The notes: generated from the letters alone by a model not told the origin. Shown: positions 1 through 7,198, counted from the first letter of the stretch. The stretch is DNA of 10,175 bases from Campylobacterales bacterium (GCA_013388565.1 JACAEZ010000199.1:1-10175), one strand, 5' to 3'. Numbers and translations: made by a program.

Positions 1-432
1 AAAAAGATTGTTGGTAAAGAAATCTCTGTAAATATAAAAGAAGAGAAAAAAGCACAAAGTTCTGCTCAATTAGCTGCTGAAAATGTTGCACTTCAATTAG
101 AAAGAAGGGTTGCATTTAGAAGAGCTATGAAAAAAGTTATTCAAGCTGCTATGAAATCAGGTGCAAGAGGAATTAAAGTTCAAGTTGCAGGAAGACTTGG
201 TGGTGCTGAAATGGCAAGAACTGAGTGGTATTTAGAAGGAAGAGTTCCATTACATACACTAAGAGCAAAAATCGATTACGGTTTTGCAGAAGCACATACA
301 ACTTATGGTGTTATAGGTGTTAAAACTTGGATATTTAAAGGTGAAGTGTTGAAAAAAGGCATTCAAGAAGAAAAAACAGCACAACCAACAAATAACAAAA
401 AAAGACCTTCACAAAAAAGAAGAGGTAAATAA
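1..432 (+). CDS. rpsC: 30S ribosomal protein S3, C-terminal part (5' end outside window)
   Basis: S3 sits in the head of the small subunit and helps form the mRNA entry channel. The frame is open from base 1 without a start, so the gene enters from the left; 143 residues are visible, and roughly 90 N-terminal residues (the KH domain) are missing if the usual length of about 230 applies. The S3 C-terminal domain is clear: a [14 protein letters not shown] helix (visible residues 32-45), then [17 protein letters not shown] and the [16 protein letters not shown] block. The protein ends in a Lys/Arg-rich tail, [11 protein letters not shown], likely an rRNA-binding extension. The first ATG in view, at 127, is an internal Met, since the reading frame and the family homology both continue upstream of it. 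The TAA is followed after 2 nt by rplP. Identification is secure. Confidence 0.97.
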   Translation, partial: KKIVGKEISVNIKEEKKAQSSAQLAAENVALQLERRVAFRRAMKKVIQAAMKSGARGIKVQVAGRLGGAEMARTEWYLEGRVPLHTLRAKIDYGFAEAHTTYGVIGVKTWIFKGEVLKKGIQEEKTAQPTNNKKRPSQKRRGK

Positions 433-434
433 CT

Positions 435-860
435 ATGTTAATGCCAAAAAGAACTAAATATAGAAAACAGATGAAGGGTAGAAATTGGGGCAAGTCGCAT
501 AGAGGTAGTTCTCTTGCACTTGGAACAATTGGAATTAAAGCTACAGAGCATGGAAGAATAGATTCAAGACAAATTGAAGCTGCCAGAATTGCTATGACAA
601 GACATATAAAAAGACAAGGTAAAGTTTGGATAAGAGTATTCCCAGATAAACCACTAACTGCTAAACCACTTGAAACAAGAATGGGTAAAGGTAAAGGTAG
701 TGTTGAAAAATGGGTCATGAATATTCAACCAGGTAGAATAATTTATGAAATGGCTGGTGTTGATGAAGCTTTAGCTAAAGAGGCACTTGCACTTGCTCAA
801 CAAAAATTACCTTTTTCAACTAAAATAGTAACTCAGGAGAGTGAAAATGAAATTTATTGA
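435..860 (+). CDS. rplP: 50S ribosomal protein L16
   Basis: L16 binds 23S rRNA beside the A-site tRNA elbow near the peptidyl transferase centre. The 141-residue product starts [11 protein letters not shown], the normal L16 start, and carries [17 protein letters not shown] (residues 40-56), [15 protein letters not shown] and the signature RMGKGKG (82-88). R82 corresponds by alignment to the E. coli arginine that is hydroxylated in some bacteria; whether that happens here cannot be seen. The ATG at 435 is preferred to the in-frame ATG at 441 because it fits the family start and has GAGG at 422-425. The 3' end overlaps rpmC by 14 nt, and the rpmC Shine-Dalgarno lies inside this gene, so the two are probably translationally coupled. 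Length and sequence are ordinary. Confidence 0.98.
   Translation: MLMPKRTKYRKQMKGRNWGKSHRGSSLALGTIGIKATEHGRIDSRQIEAARIAMTRHIKRQGKVWIRVFPDKPLTAKPLETRMGKGKGSVEKWVMNIQPGRIIYEMAGVDEALAKEALALAQQKLPFSTKIVTQESENEIY
835..839 (+). promoter_or_regulatory. Ribosome binding site deciding the rpmC start
   Basis: AGGAG at 835-839 is 7 nt before the ATG at 847 but only 1 nt before the in-frame GTG at 841. It therefore supports ATG 847 as the start of L29. The site lies inside the end of rplP. Confidence 0.8.
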
Positions 861-1050
861 TTTAAAAGATAAATCTATTCAAGAGTTAGAAGAGTTATTA
901 AAACAAAAAAAGACTGAACTCTTTAAAATGAGACTAAAATTTAAAACAATGCAATTGACAAATACAAGCCAATTTAAACAAGTTAGAAAAGAGATTGCAA
1001 GAATTATGACTGCTATTAGTCAAATTCAAAAAGGAGCAACTAATGCCTAA
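847..1050 (+). CDS. rpmC: 50S ribosomal protein L29
   Basis: L29 is a small helical-hairpin protein near the polypeptide exit tunnel, next to L23, in the area where SRP and trigger factor dock. The product is 67 residues, [14 protein letters not shown] onward. It is dominated by two predicted helices, about 8-35 ([19 protein letters not shown]) and 43-62 ([19 protein letters not shown]), joined by a MQLTNTSQ turn, which is the L29 pattern. The longer reading that begins with GTG at 841 is rejected because the AGGAG at 835-839 fits only ATG 847. The gene overlaps rplP by 14 nt at its start and rpsQ by 8 nt at its end, indicating coupled translation. Identification is secure. Confidence 0.96.
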   Translation: MKFIDLKDKSIQELEELLKQKKTELFKMRLKFKTMQLTNTSQFKQVRKEIARIMTAISQIQKGATNA

Positions 1051-1294
1051 AAGAGTCATTCAAGGCACAGTTATAAAAAAAGCTGGTGACAAATCAGCTA
1101 CGGTTCAAGTAGTTAGACAAGTTATGCATCCAAAATATCATAAATTTGTTAAAAGATTTAAAAATTACATTATACATGATGAAAACAATCAAGTAAATGT
1201 TGGTGATGAAGTGAAAGCTATTGAATGCAGACCATTGTCAAAAAGAAAATCTTTTAATCTTGTTGAAGTTGTTAAACAAGGAGCTTCAGTATGA
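1043..1294 (+). CDS. rpsQ: 30S ribosomal protein S17
   Basis: S17 is an OB-fold primary binder of 16S rRNA and helps early assembly of the 30S body. The product is 83 residues with the family pattern: [21 protein letters not shown] (OB strands 1-2, residues 1-21), the [21 protein letters not shown] block (about 29-49) and [24 protein letters not shown] near the end. AAGGAG at 1031-1036, inside rpmC, is 6 nt before the ATG. The start overlaps the rpmC end by 8 nt, and the end overlaps rplN in an ATGA (1291-1294), a typical coupling arrangement. Nothing unusual is seen. Confidence 0.97.
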   Translation: MPKRVIQGTVIKKAGDKSATVQVVRQVMHPKYHKFVKRFKNYIIHDENNQVNVGDEVKAIECRPLSKRKSFNLVEVVKQGASV

Positions 1295-1659
1295 TACAAA
1301 GTTTTACAAGACTTAATGTTGCTGACAATAGTGGAGCTAAAGAGATTATGTGTATTAAAGTTTTAGGTGGTAGTAAAAGAAGATATGCAACACTTGGTGA
1401 TGTAATTATTGCTTCTGTTAAAAAAGCTATACCTAATGGAAAAGTTAAAAAAGGTCAAGTTGTAAAAGCTGTTATCGTTAGAACTAAAAAAGAGGTTCAA
1501 AGAGAAAATGGCTCTTTAATTAGATTTGATGAAAATGCTGCTGTTATTCTTGATAACAAAAGAGAACCGATTGGAACGAGAATTTTTGGACCAGTTGGAA
1601 GAGAGGTTAGATATGCTAACTTCATGAAAATTGTATCTCTTGCACCGGAGGTTTTATAA
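1291..1659 (+). CDS. rplN: 50S ribosomal protein L14
   Basis: L14 binds 23S rRNA at the subunit interface, contacts L19 and 16S helix 14, and is the docking site of the silencing factor RsfS. The 122-residue product has the normal length and start ([18 protein letters not shown]). It carries the conserved core [19 protein letters not shown] (about 50-68), [13 protein letters not shown] and the end [25 protein letters not shown]. The start shares an ATGA with the rpsQ stop, and the stop shares one base with the rplX start (TAATG). In E. coli rplN is the first gene of the spc operon; here no gap or promoter precedes it, so the S10 and spc parts are fused. Confidence 0.98.
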   Translation: MIQSFTRLNVADNSGAKEIMCIKVLGGSKRRYATLGDVIIASVKKAIPNGKVKKGQVVKAVIVRTKKEVQRENGSLIRFDENAAVILDNKREPIGTRIFGPVGREVRYANFMKIVSLAPEVL

Positions 1660-1898
1660 TGGCTAATATAAAATGCAAAATTAAAAAAGGTGACACTGTA
1701 AAAATTATAGCTGGTGATGACAAAGGGAAAGTAAGCAAAGTTTTAAAAGTTATGCCTAAAGAGTCACAAGTAATTGTAGAAGGGTGTAAAGTAGCTAAAA
1801 AAGCTGTAAAACCAAGTGAACAAAATCCTAATGGTGGTTTTATCTCTAAAGAGATGCCAATTCACATTTCAAATGTTGCTAAAGTTGAAGGTGAGTAA
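1659..1898 (+). CDS. rplX: 50S ribosomal protein L24
   Basis: L24 is one of the assembly initiators of the large subunit and lies near the exit tunnel. The KOW motif is clear in the N-terminal part ([19 protein letters not shown], residues 7-25), followed by [23 protein letters not shown] and a short end [11 protein letters not shown]. At 79 residues it is clearly shorter than the E. coli protein (about 104), a short form I associate with Campylobacterota, so I do not read it as truncation. The GGAG just before the stop of rplN (1646-1649) is suitably placed for the ATG at 1659, which overlaps the rplN stop by one base. The gene ends 2 nt before rplE. Confidence 0.96.
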   Translation: MANIKCKIKKGDTVKIIAGDDKGKVSKVLKVMPKESQVIVEGCKVAKKAVKPSEQNPNGGFISKEMPIHISNVAKVEGE

Positions 1899-1900
1899 TT

Positions 1901-2455
1901 ATGGGAAGATTTAAAGATTTATATAATGATAAAATTAAAAAAGAGATGATGGAAGAGTTCAAATATGCAAATGTTATGGAACTTCCAAAAGTAGAAAAAA
2001 TTGTCATCTCTGTTGGTGCTGGTAAACATACAAAAGACCAAAAAATATTACAAAGCATGGCTGATACAGTAAGCTTAATAAGCGGTCAAAAAGCATTAAT
2101 TACTAATGCTAAAAAGAGTGTTGCTGGTTTTAAAATTAGAGAAGGGATGCCTGTTGGTGTAAAAGTTACTCTAAGAGGTGGAAATATGTATAACTTTTTA
2201 GAAAAGTTAATATCTATTGCTCTTCCAAGAGTTAAAGACTTTAGAGGTCTTCCTAGAAATGGTTTTGATGGTAGAGGAAATTACAATTTTGGTTTAAATG
2301 AACAATTAATTTTTCCAGAAGTTGTATATGACAATATTTTATTAACACATGGTATGAATATTACTGTAGTTACAACAGCTAAAAGTGATAAAGAGTCTTT
2401 CAAATTATTAGAATTATTTGGATTACCGTTTGCAAAAGGAAAATCAAATGGCTAA
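1901..2455 (+). CDS. rplE: 50S ribosomal protein L5
   Basis: L5 binds 5S rRNA and helps build the central protuberance, contacting P-site tRNA. The 184-residue product has the standard L5 blocks: [15 protein letters not shown] (27-41), [21 protein letters not shown] (60-80), [20 protein letters not shown] (85-104), [17 protein letters not shown] (108-124) and [17 protein letters not shown] (124-140). The ATG at 1901 follows the rplX stop by 2 nt, with AAGGTGAG around 1889-1896 as a possible ribosome binding site. The last eight bases overlap the rpsN start. In E. coli the S8 operator of the spc operon lies at the start of this gene; I do not see a convincing copy of that structure here. Confidence 0.98.
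   Translation: MGRFKDLYNDKIKKEMMEEFKYANVMELPKVEKIVISVGAGKHTKDQKILQSMADTVSLISGQKALITNAKKSVAGFKIREGMPVGVKVTLRGGNMYNFLEKLISIALPRVKDFRGLPRNGFDGRGNYNFGLNEQLIFPEVVYDNILLTHGMNITVVTTAKSDKESFKLLELFGLPFAKGKSNG
2436..2440 (+). promoter_or_regulatory. Ribosome binding site deciding the rpsN start
   Basis: AAGGA at 2436-2440, inside rplE, lies 7 nt before ATG 2448. The longer in-frame reading from ATG 2418 has no comparable site and would add ten residues not found in S14 ([10 protein letters not shown]). Confidence 0.75.
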
Positions 2456-2633
2456 AAAGTCAATGATAGCAAAAGCTAATAAAGAGCCTAAATTTAAAGT
2501 TAGAGCTTATACAAGATGTAAAATCTGTGGAAGACCAAAATCTGTTTATAGAGATTTCGGACTTTGCAGAGTTTGTCTAAGAAAAATGGCAAACGAAGGG
2601 TTGCTCCCTGGCGTTAGAAAAGCAAGTTGGTAA
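2448..2633 (+). CDS. rpsN: 30S ribosomal protein S14, zinc-binding (type Z) form
   Basis: S14 is a 30S head protein assembled late next to S3 and S10. The product is 61 residues, the length of the short zinc-binding type rather than the roughly 100-residue zinc-free type. Four cysteines form two CxxC pairs, C24/C27 (CKIC) and C40/C43 (CRVC), the expected zinc ligands. The end [10 protein letters not shown] is the typical S14 terminus. The start at ATG 2448 is chosen over ATG 2418 because MAKKSMI is the normal beginning and AAGGA sits at the right distance. It overlaps rplE by 8 nt and precedes rpsH by 14 nt. Confidence 0.97.
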   Translation: MAKKSMIAKANKEPKFKVRAYTRCKICGRPKSVYRDFGLCRVCLRKMANEGLLPGVRKASW

Positions 2634-2634
2634 G

Positions 2635-2640
2635 AAAGGA
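2635..2640 (+). promoter_or_regulatory. Ribosome binding site deciding the rpsH start
   Basis: AAAGGA at 2635-2640, directly after the rpsN stop, is 7 nt before ATG 2648. The in-frame ATG at 2627 lies upstream of this site, inside rpsN, and would add seven non-family residues. Confidence 0.8.
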
Positions 2641-2647
2641 TTGGACG

Positions 2648-3043
2648 ATGATTAATGATTTAGTAGCCGATTCTCTTACAAGAATCAGAAATGCAAGTCT
2701 TAGAAGACAAGAAGTAACCACATTACTACATTCAAAACTTGTTGAAGCAGTTTTAAATGTTTTACAAGCTGAAGGGTATATTGAAAGTTTTAAAGTTGTT
2801 GAAAACGGCAATAAAAAAACAATCAATGTTGTATTGAAATACAATGACCATGGTAAAAGTGTTATAAATGAGATAAAAAGAATTTCTAAGCCTGGTAGAA
2901 GAGTTTACAAAGGCAAAGATGAAATTAAAAGATTTAAAAATGGATACGGAACAATAGTTCTAAGTACATCTAAGGGTGTTTTGAGCAATGCTGATGCTTA
3001 TAAAGCTGGTGTTGGCGGCGAAGCACTTTGTAGTATTTGGTAA
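2648..3043 (+). CDS. rpsH: 30S ribosomal protein S8
   Basis: S8 is a primary 16S rRNA binder in the central domain (helix 21), and in E. coli it also represses the spc operon by binding its mRNA. The product is 131 residues, the usual length: [16 protein letters not shown] at the start, then [19 protein letters not shown] (about 30-48), [34 protein letters not shown] and the signature end [13 protein letters not shown]. The start at ATG 2648 fits the family and the AAAGGA at 2635-2640; the ATG at 2627 would add MVRKDWT within the end of rpsN and is rejected. A 9-nt gap leads to rplF. Feedback by S8 on this operon is plausible by analogy only. Confidence 0.97.
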   Translation: MINDLVADSLTRIRNASLRRQEVTTLLHSKLVEAVLNVLQAEGYIESFKVVENGNKKTINVVLKYNDHGKSVINEIKRISKPGRRVYKGKDEIKRFKNGYGTIVLSTSKGVLSNADAYKAGVGGEALCSIW

Positions 3044-3052
3044 GGATTAGAA

Positions 3053-3589
3053 ATGTCAAGAATTGGAAAAAAACCTATTGATATTCCAGCAGGAGTTGAA
3101 GTAAAAATTGATGGTTCAGTTATAAATGTTTCAAAAGGTAGTGACAACTTATCTTTAGATACTAAAAATAATGTTAATGTTGCTATTGCTGATGGAAAAA
3201 TAACATTTTCACCTTTAGATGAATCAAAACAATCTAAAGCATTCTGGGGAACTTATAGAGCTTTAACAAGTAATATAGTTAAAGGTTTAACAAGTGGATT
3301 TGAGAAAAAATTGGAAATTACAGGGGTTGGTTATAGAGCTGCTGTAAAAGGTGATGTACTTGAAATGCAATTAGGTTATTCGCACCCAATTAATTTTCCA
3401 ATTCCAAGCGGAATTAAAATTGAGGTAGATAAAAATACAATATCTATCAAAGGGATAGATGCTCAATTAGTTGGACAAACTGCTGCAAAAATTAGAGGTT
3501 ATAGACCACCAGAGCCATATAAAGGTAAAGGTATTAAATATTCTGATGAGACTATCATTAGAAAAGCCGGCAAGACATCTAAGAAGTAG
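3053..3589 (+). CDS. rplF: 50S ribosomal protein L6
   Basis: L6 lies at the base of the L7/L12 stalk near the sarcin-ricin loop, where translation factors bind. The 178-residue product has the standard duplicated layout. The N-terminal repeat starts [19 protein letters not shown], and the C-terminal repeat contains [25 protein letters not shown] (about 89-113) and the L6 signature [16 protein letters not shown]. The end is basic (RKAGKTSKK). A possible weak ribosome binding site, AAGGA, is at 3042-3046, just across the rpsH stop and 6 nt before the ATG. A long AT-rich inverted repeat lies within the gene at 3390-3423 and is described in the findings. A 9-nt gap separates the gene from rplR. 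Confidence 0.98.
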   Translation: MSRIGKKPIDIPAGVEVKIDGSVINVSKGSDNLSLDTKNNVNVAIADGKITFSPLDESKQSKAFWGTYRALTSNIVKGLTSGFEKKLEITGVGYRAAVKGDVLEMQLGYSHPINFPIPSGIKIEVDKNTISIKGIDAQLVGQTAAKIRGYRPPEPYKGKGIKYSDETIIRKAGKTSKK

Positions 3590-3598
3590 GAACAATAA

Positions 3599-3955
3599 AT
3601 GAGAGCAAATTTACAAATAAGAAAAAATCTTCTAAAAGATAGAAGAAAAGCAAGAATTAGAGGTAAAATAGAGGGTACTGCTACTAAGCCTAGAGTAAGC
3701 GTATTTAAATCAAATAGATATTTTTATGCTCAAGCTATTGATGATATTAGTGGTACTACACTAGCATCTGCAAATAATATGAGTGGTAAAAAAAATACAA
3801 CTACAGAAAATGTAAAAGATGTAGCAAATGCTTTTGGTGAAATTTTGAAACAAAAAAATATCACAGAGATTGTATTTGATAGAAATGGATATCAATATCA
3901 CGGAATAGTAGCGTCTTTTGCGGACGCTCTAAGAGAAACCGGGATTAACTTTTAA
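3599..3955 (+). CDS. rplR: 50S ribosomal protein L18
   Basis: L18 binds 5S rRNA together with L5 and anchors it in the central protuberance. The product is 118 residues, normal length. It has a basic N-terminus ([21 protein letters not shown]), [21 protein letters not shown] (about 29-49) and the conserved end [27 protein letters not shown] (about 92-118). AGGAA at 3588-3592, overlapping the rplF stop, precedes the ATG by 6 nt. Near the 3' end, codons GCG, GAC and GCT form a short GC-rich inverted repeat (3910-3928) that stands out against the AT-rich surroundings. The gap to rpsE is 10 nt. Confidence 0.97.
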   Translation: MRANLQIRKNLLKDRRKARIRGKIEGTATKPRVSVFKSNRYFYAQAIDDISGTTLASANNMSGKKNTTTENVKDVANAFGEILKQKNITEIVFDRNGYQYHGIVASFADALRETGINF

Positions 3956-3965
3956 GGGTTTAAAT

Positions 3966-4421
3966 ATGGTTGTTAGAGCAGATGAAATAAATAGAGACGA
4001 ATTTGAAGAAATAGTCGTTAATATTGGTAGAGTTACAAAAGTTGTAAAGGGTGGTAGAAGATTTAGATTTAACGCTCTTGTAGTAGTTGGAAATAAAAAG
4101 GGTATTGTTGGATATGGATTTGGCAAAGCTAAAGAAGTTCCAGATGCTATAAAAAAAGCTATTGAAGATGCTTTTAAAAATCTTACAAGAGTAAACTTAA
4201 AAGGTTCAACTATCGCTCATGACATTGAATCTAAATTTAATGCTAGTAAAATACTTTTAAAACCAGCTAGTGAAGGTACAGGGGTTATTGCTGGTGGTTC
4301 AGCTAGACCTGTAATCGAGCTTGTTGGTATAAAAGATATTTTGACAAAATCATTAGGTTCAAATAATGCATCAAATGTTGTTATTGCAACTATTGAAGCA
4401 TTAAAAAGCTTGAAAGCTTAA
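3966..4421 (+). CDS. rpsE: 30S ribosomal protein S5
   Basis: S5 lies near the mRNA entry site and the decoding region, and affects accuracy and mRNA unwinding with S3 and S4. The product is 151 residues. The N-terminal dsRNA-binding-like domain spans about 13-78: [20 protein letters not shown], then [31 protein letters not shown]. The C-terminal domain has [27 protein letters not shown] (about 96-122) and [17 protein letters not shown]. The start ATG 3966 is 7 nt after AAGGG (3954-3958); there is no other Met near it. The short N-terminal stretch [10 protein letters not shown] is less conserved than the rest. The gap to rplO is 17 nt. Confidence 0.98.
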   Translation: MVVRADEINRDEFEEIVVNIGRVTKVVKGGRRFRFNALVVVGNKKGIVGYGFGKAKEVPDAIKKAIEDAFKNLTRVNLKGSTIAHDIESKFNASKILLKPASEGTGVIAGGSARPVIELVGIKDILTKSLGSNNASNVVIATIEALKSLKA

Positions 4422-4426
4422 TAATG

Positions 4427-4431
4427 AAGGA
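4427..4431 (+). promoter_or_regulatory. Ribosome binding site deciding the rplO start
   Basis: AAGGA at 4427-4431 lies 7 nt before ATG 4439. It overlaps the codons that would follow the alternative in-frame ATG at 4424, so it cannot serve that start. Confidence 0.8.
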
Positions 4432-4438
4432 ACAAATC

Positions 4439-4843
4439 ATGGTTGGTTTACATAATTTGCAAAAGGCAGAAGGAAGTACCAAAGCTAAAAAAAGATTAGG
4501 TAGAGGTCAAGGTAGTGGTACAGGTAAAACTGCTGGCAAAGGTCATAAAGGTCAAAAAGCAAGAGCTGGATATAACCAAAAAAGAGGTTTTGAAGGTGGA
4601 CAGCAACCGCTTCAAAGAAGATTGCCTAAAGTTGGTTTTACTTCAAAAGTTGAAAAACCGTATGTAATTAATGTTGAAAAAATCACTTCTATAAAAGAGC
4701 TTCCAGAGATAACAATTGAGAGTATTAGAGGTGTTCATAAAATGAAATCAAATATAACAAAAGTAAAACTAATCGGCATTAGTGCTAAAGATTTAGTATC
4801 AAAAATTAAAGATGATAATATAATCACTACCGGAAGAGAATAA
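4439..4843 (+). CDS. rplO: 50S ribosomal protein L15
   Basis: L15 is a mostly extended, basic protein that threads into 23S rRNA and helps late assembly of the large subunit. The product is 134 residues starting [19 protein letters not shown]. It then has the Gly/Lys-rich rRNA-binding tail [20 protein letters not shown] (21-40) and the L15 block [20 protein letters not shown] (48-67); the globular end runs to about 134. The ATG at 4424 would add MKEQI but is rejected because the Shine-Dalgarno at 4427-4431 serves ATG 4439 and because L15 normally begins close to the HNLQ motif. The stop shares one base with the secY start (TAATG), which favours translational coupling. Confidence 0.96.
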   Translation: MVGLHNLQKAEGSTKAKKRLGRGQGSGTGKTAGKGHKGQKARAGYNQKRGFEGGQQPLQRRLPKVGFTSKVEKPYVINVEKITSIKELPEITIESIRGVHKMKSNITKVKLIGISAKDLVSKIKDDNIITTGRE

Positions 4844-6105
4844 TGAATAAGACTCTTGTAAATAAAATTCTTATTACAATGGGTCTGTTGTTAATTTATA
4901 GGGTTCTGGCATATGTGCCAGTTCCCGGAGTTAATATAGATGTAGTTAAAGAATTTTTTGACACTAATTCAAGCAATGCGTTGGGATTATTTAATATGTT
5001 TAGCGGAAATGCTGTTGAAAGATTAAGTATTATATCACTCGGTATTATGCCATACATCACTGCATCTATTATAATGGAACTACTTGCTGCAACTTTTCCT
5101 ACTCTTGGTAAAATGAAAAAAGAGAGAGATGGAATGGTGAAATATATGCAAATAATCAGATATACTACAATAGTTATAACATTAGTACAAGCAATTGGTG
5201 TTAGTATTGGACTACAGAGCCTAACAGGCAAAGGTGGAGAAGGTGCTATCATGATTGACAATACTACATTTATAGCAATAGCTGCTATTTCTATGCTTAC
5301 TGGTACTATGCTTTTAATGTGGCTTGGCGAACAAATCACACAAAGAGGTATTGGAAATGGAATTAGTTTGATTATTTTTGCAGGAATTGTATCAGCAATA
5401 CCATCATCTATAGGTGGAACAATAAATTTGGTAAATACTGGAGAGCTTAATTTCTTAACAGTGTTATTAATAACAGGAATTGTTATTACTACAGTACTGT
5501 TTATTATATATGTAGAATTGGGTGAAAGAAGAGTACCTGTCTCTTATCAAAGAAAAACTATCATCCAAAATCAATCTAAAAGAATATTAAATTATATACC
5601 TATAAAAGTAAATTTAAGTGGTGTTATCCCACCTATTTTTGCATCAGCTATTCTTATGTTCCCATCGACAATATTACAAGCATCATCAAATCCTATATTA
5701 ATGGCTATAAGTGATTTCTTAAATCCAAATGGGTATATGTTTAATTTCTTAACATTTTTGTTAGTTATATTTTTCGCATATTTTTATGCTTCAATAGTAT
5801 TTAGTTCAAAAGATATATCAGAAAACTTGAAAAGACAAGGCGGTTTTATACCAGGTGTTAGACCAGGTGAACATACATCAGAGTATTTAAATGAAGTTGC
5901 TAGCAGATTAACATTTTGGGGTTCATTGTATCTAGCTTTAATTTCTACTCTTCCATGGGTAATGGTTAAAAGTTTAGGTGTGCCATTTTATTTTGGTGGA
6001 ACTGCAGTGTTAATTGTTGTACAAGTAGCAATTGATACTATGAGAAAAATAGAAGCTCAAATTTATATGAATAAGTATCAGACATTCGGTGCTGTAGGCT
6101 TATAA
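4843..6105 (+). CDS. secY: Protein translocase channel subunit SecY
   Basis: SecY is the inner-membrane channel of the SecYEG translocon, which exports unfolded proteins with SecA and inserts membrane proteins delivered by SRP. The 420-residue product has about ten hydrophobic segments. The first is around 8-25; the plug region follows (about 47-65, LGLFNMFSG), then SLGIMPYITASIIMELLA (66-83). GIGNGISLIIFAGIVSAIP (169-187) precedes the cytoplasmic loop GERRVPVSYQRK (227-238). The lateral-gate segment LSGVIPPIFASAILMFP (258-274) follows, then the C5 loop GFIPGVRPGEHTSEYL (334-349), whose R340 matches the Arg needed for SecA coupling. Translation begins one base into the rplO stop codon; GGAAGAG at 4832-4838 can act as binding site. 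A GC-rich inverted repeat covers codons 20-28. Length is normal for the family. Confidence 0.98.
   Translation: MNKTLVNKILITMGLLLIYRVLAYVPVPGVNIDVVKEFFDTNSSNALGLFNMFSGNAVERLSIISLGIMPYITASIIMELLAATFPTLGKMKKERDGMVKYMQIIRYTTIVITLVQAIGVSIGLQSLTGKGGEGAIMIDNTTFIAIAAISMLTGTMLLMWLGEQITQRGIGNGISLIIFAGIVSAIPSSIGGTINLVNTGELNFLTVLLITGIVITTVLFIIYVELGERRVPVSYQRKTIIQNQSKRILNYIPIKVNLSGVIPPIFASAILMFPSTILQASSNPILMAISDFLNPNGYMFNFLTFLLVIFFAYFYASIVFSSKDISENLKRQGGFIPGVRPGEHTSEYLNEVASRLTFWGSLYLALISTLPWVMVKSLGVPFYFGGTAVLIVVQVAIDTMRKIEAQIYMNKYQTFGAVGL
4901..4926 (+). other. GC-rich inverted repeat in the early secY coding region
   Basis: CTGGCA (4906-4911) and TGCCAG (4916-4921) form a perfect 6-bp stem with a TATG loop. 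Outside a TT/TT internal loop, GGG (4901-4903) pairs with CCC (4924-4926). The repeat covers SecY codons 20-28 and uses CTG, GTG and CCC codons that are uncommon in the surrounding AT-rich genes. An RNA role is inference. Confidence 0.5.
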
Positions 6106-6109
6106 TTCA

Positions 6110-6868
6110 ATGGGAATTGCTATACGAAATTCCACAGAGATAAAACAAATAGCACAAGCAAATAAAATTGTAGCTAGAACACTTGAGGAGATAAAAAAAC
6201 ATATCTCTACAGGTGTTTCATTAAAAGAGCTAGACAAAATTGCTGAATCTTTTGTTTTATCATGTGGTGCTAAACCTTCTTTCAAGGGACTATATGGTTT
6301 CCCTTCTTCAATATGCACTTCTGTAAATCAAGTAATTATTCATGGAATTCCAACAGACTATAAATTAAAAGATGGTGATATTATAGGTATAGATTTAGGT
6401 GTTGAAAAAAATGGATGGTTTGGAGATGCAGCATTTACTATTGCTGTAGGAAATGTTTCACAAAGTGAACAAAAATTGATAAATTGTGCAATTGATACAC
6501 TCAATTTTTCAATTGACATAATACAACAAGGTATGAGATTTAAAGAGCTAAGTTTTGAGATAGAAAAATATATATTAGAGTATGGGTATCAACCACTTAG
6601 AAGTTACTGCGGACATGGTATCGGTAAAAAGCCTCATGAAGAGCCAGAAATACCAAATTATTTAGATTCAAAAAACCCAAAGCAAGGTCCAAAAATAAAA
6701 AATGGAATGGTTTTTTGTATTGAACCCATGATTTGTCAGCAAAGTGGTGAATCAAAAGTTTTAGATGATAAATGGTCAGTTGTTTCAGTTGATGGCTTAA
6801 AAGGTAGCCATTATGAGCATACTATAGCGATTGTTAATAACAAAGCAGTTGTTTTATCACAAGAATAA
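6110..6868 (+). CDS. map: Type I methionine aminopeptidase
   Basis: This cytosolic metalloenzyme removes the initiator methionine from nascent proteins when the second residue is small. The 252-residue product has the pita-bread fold markers and the complete metal and catalytic set: H78 (QVIIHGIP), D95 (GIDLGV), D106 (WFGDAA), H169 (CGHGIG), H176 (KKPHEEPE), E205 (VFCIEPM) and E236 (HYEHT). [17 protein letters not shown] and KWSVVSVDG are especially like Campylobacterota enzymes. There is no N-terminal zinc finger, as expected for bacterial type I. The start is fixed by sequence: a frame stop at 6095-6097 and no start codon between it and ATG 6110. The Shine-Dalgarno is weak (AGG at 6096-6098, 11 nt away), so expression may depend on ribosomes finishing secY, whose stop is 4 nt upstream. 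Confidence 0.97.
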   Translation: MGIAIRNSTEIKQIAQANKIVARTLEEIKKHISTGVSLKELDKIAESFVLSCGAKPSFKGLYGFPSSICTSVNQVIIHGIPTDYKLKDGDIIGIDLGVEKNGWFGDAAFTIAVGNVSQSEQKLINCAIDTLNFSIDIIQQGMRFKELSFEIEKYILEYGYQPLRSYCGHGIGKKPHEEPEIPNYLDSKNPKQGPKIKNGMVFCIEPMICQQSGESKVLDDKWSVVSVDGLKGSHYEHTIAIVNNKAVVLSQE

Positions 6869-6888
6869 ATAATAAAAAGAGGAAATTA

Positions 6889-7107
6889 ATGGCAAAAGAT
6901 GATGTAATAGAGATTGATGGTACAGTAGTTGAAGCACTTCCAAATGCAATGTTTAGAGTAGAGTTAGAAAATGGACATAAAGTATTATGTCACATAGCAG
7001 GTAAGATGAGAATGCACTACATTAGAATATTACCAGGAGATAAAGTAACTGTTGAATTAACTCCATATAGTTTAGACAAAGGAAGAATTACTTATAGACA
7101 TAAGTAA
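6889..7107 (+). CDS. infA: Translation initiation factor IF-1
   Basis: IF1 binds the 30S A site during initiation and supports IF2 and IF3. The product is 72 residues, exactly the usual size, and is a single S1-like OB fold. It has the conserved blocks [35 protein letters not shown] (residues 7-41, a little diverged around VLCHIAG) and [27 protein letters not shown] (44-70). AGAGGAA at 6878-6884 precedes the ATG well. It lies 20 nt after map and is the last gene before the 158-nt gap, so it may be the last gene of the upstream transcription unit or be read through into rpmJ. Confidence 0.98.
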   Translation: MAKDDVIEIDGTVVEALPNAMFRVELENGHKVLCHIAGKMRMHYIRILPGDKVTVELTPYSLDKGRITYRHK

Positions 7108-7126
7108 TTTATAAACTATATTTCTG

Positions 7127-7132
7127 TATAAT
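7127..7132 (+). promoter_or_regulatory. Candidate sigma-70 -10 box in the infA-rpmJ gap
   Basis: TATAAT is a perfect -10 hexamer, preceded by TTTCTG and an AT-rich stretch (7108-7126). No TTGACA-like -35 box is present at the usual distance. That is compatible with promoters of Campylobacterota, which often lack a recognisable -35, but it weakens the call. Transcription would start near 7139-7141 and give a leader of about 125 nt before rpmJ. The box lies 19 nt after the infA stop. Confidence 0.5.
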
Positions 7133-7161
7133 TCCACTCCCAATTTTAAACCTAAGCGGAG

Positions 7162-7198
7162 AATCTTTTTATAAACGAATCAGGTTTGTAAAAGGGTT
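7162..7198 (+). other. Hairpin 1 of the infA-rpmJ leader
   Basis: AATCTTTTTATAAAC (7162-7176) pairs over its full length with GTTTGTAAAAGGGTT (7184-7198), giving 15 bp including three G-U pairs around the 7-nt loop GAATCAG. Read base by base, there is no mismatch or bulge. Confidence 0.7.

Noticed and set aside
335..718. Long open frame on the minus strand (127 codons) opposite rpsC/rplP.
   Set aside because: It is antisense to two highly conserved genes, has a low-complexity Leu/Phe/Ile-rich product expected from AT-rich antisense reading, and no convincing ribosome binding site. The other minus-strand frames in the window are rejected for the same reason.
1880..1925. S8 operator of the E. 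coli spc type at the rplX-rplE junction.
   Set aside because: I looked for a stem resembling 16S helix 21 around the rplE start and did not find a convincing one by eye. Folding and comparison with the organism's own 16S rRNA would be needed to exclude it.
2240..2259. Small stem in rplE with tandem G-A mismatches (TTTAGAGG, loop TCTT, CCTAGAAA).
   Set aside because: There are only three pairs on either side of the mismatch, inside a strongly conserved protein segment (FRGLPRNG); chance is the simplest explanation.
2418..2447. Extended N-terminus of S14 from ATG 2418.
   Set aside because: It would add ten non-family residues inside the end of rplE, and the AAGGA at 2436-2440 serves ATG 2448.
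4424..4438. Extended N-terminus of L15 from ATG 4424.
   Set aside because: The Shine-Dalgarno at 4427-4431 lies inside these codons and is correctly placed for ATG 4439.
4490..4560. Repeated GGT-containing motif in rplO resembling a short repeat array.
   Set aside because: It encodes the Gly/Lys-rich N-terminal tail normal for L15, so the repetition follows from the protein.
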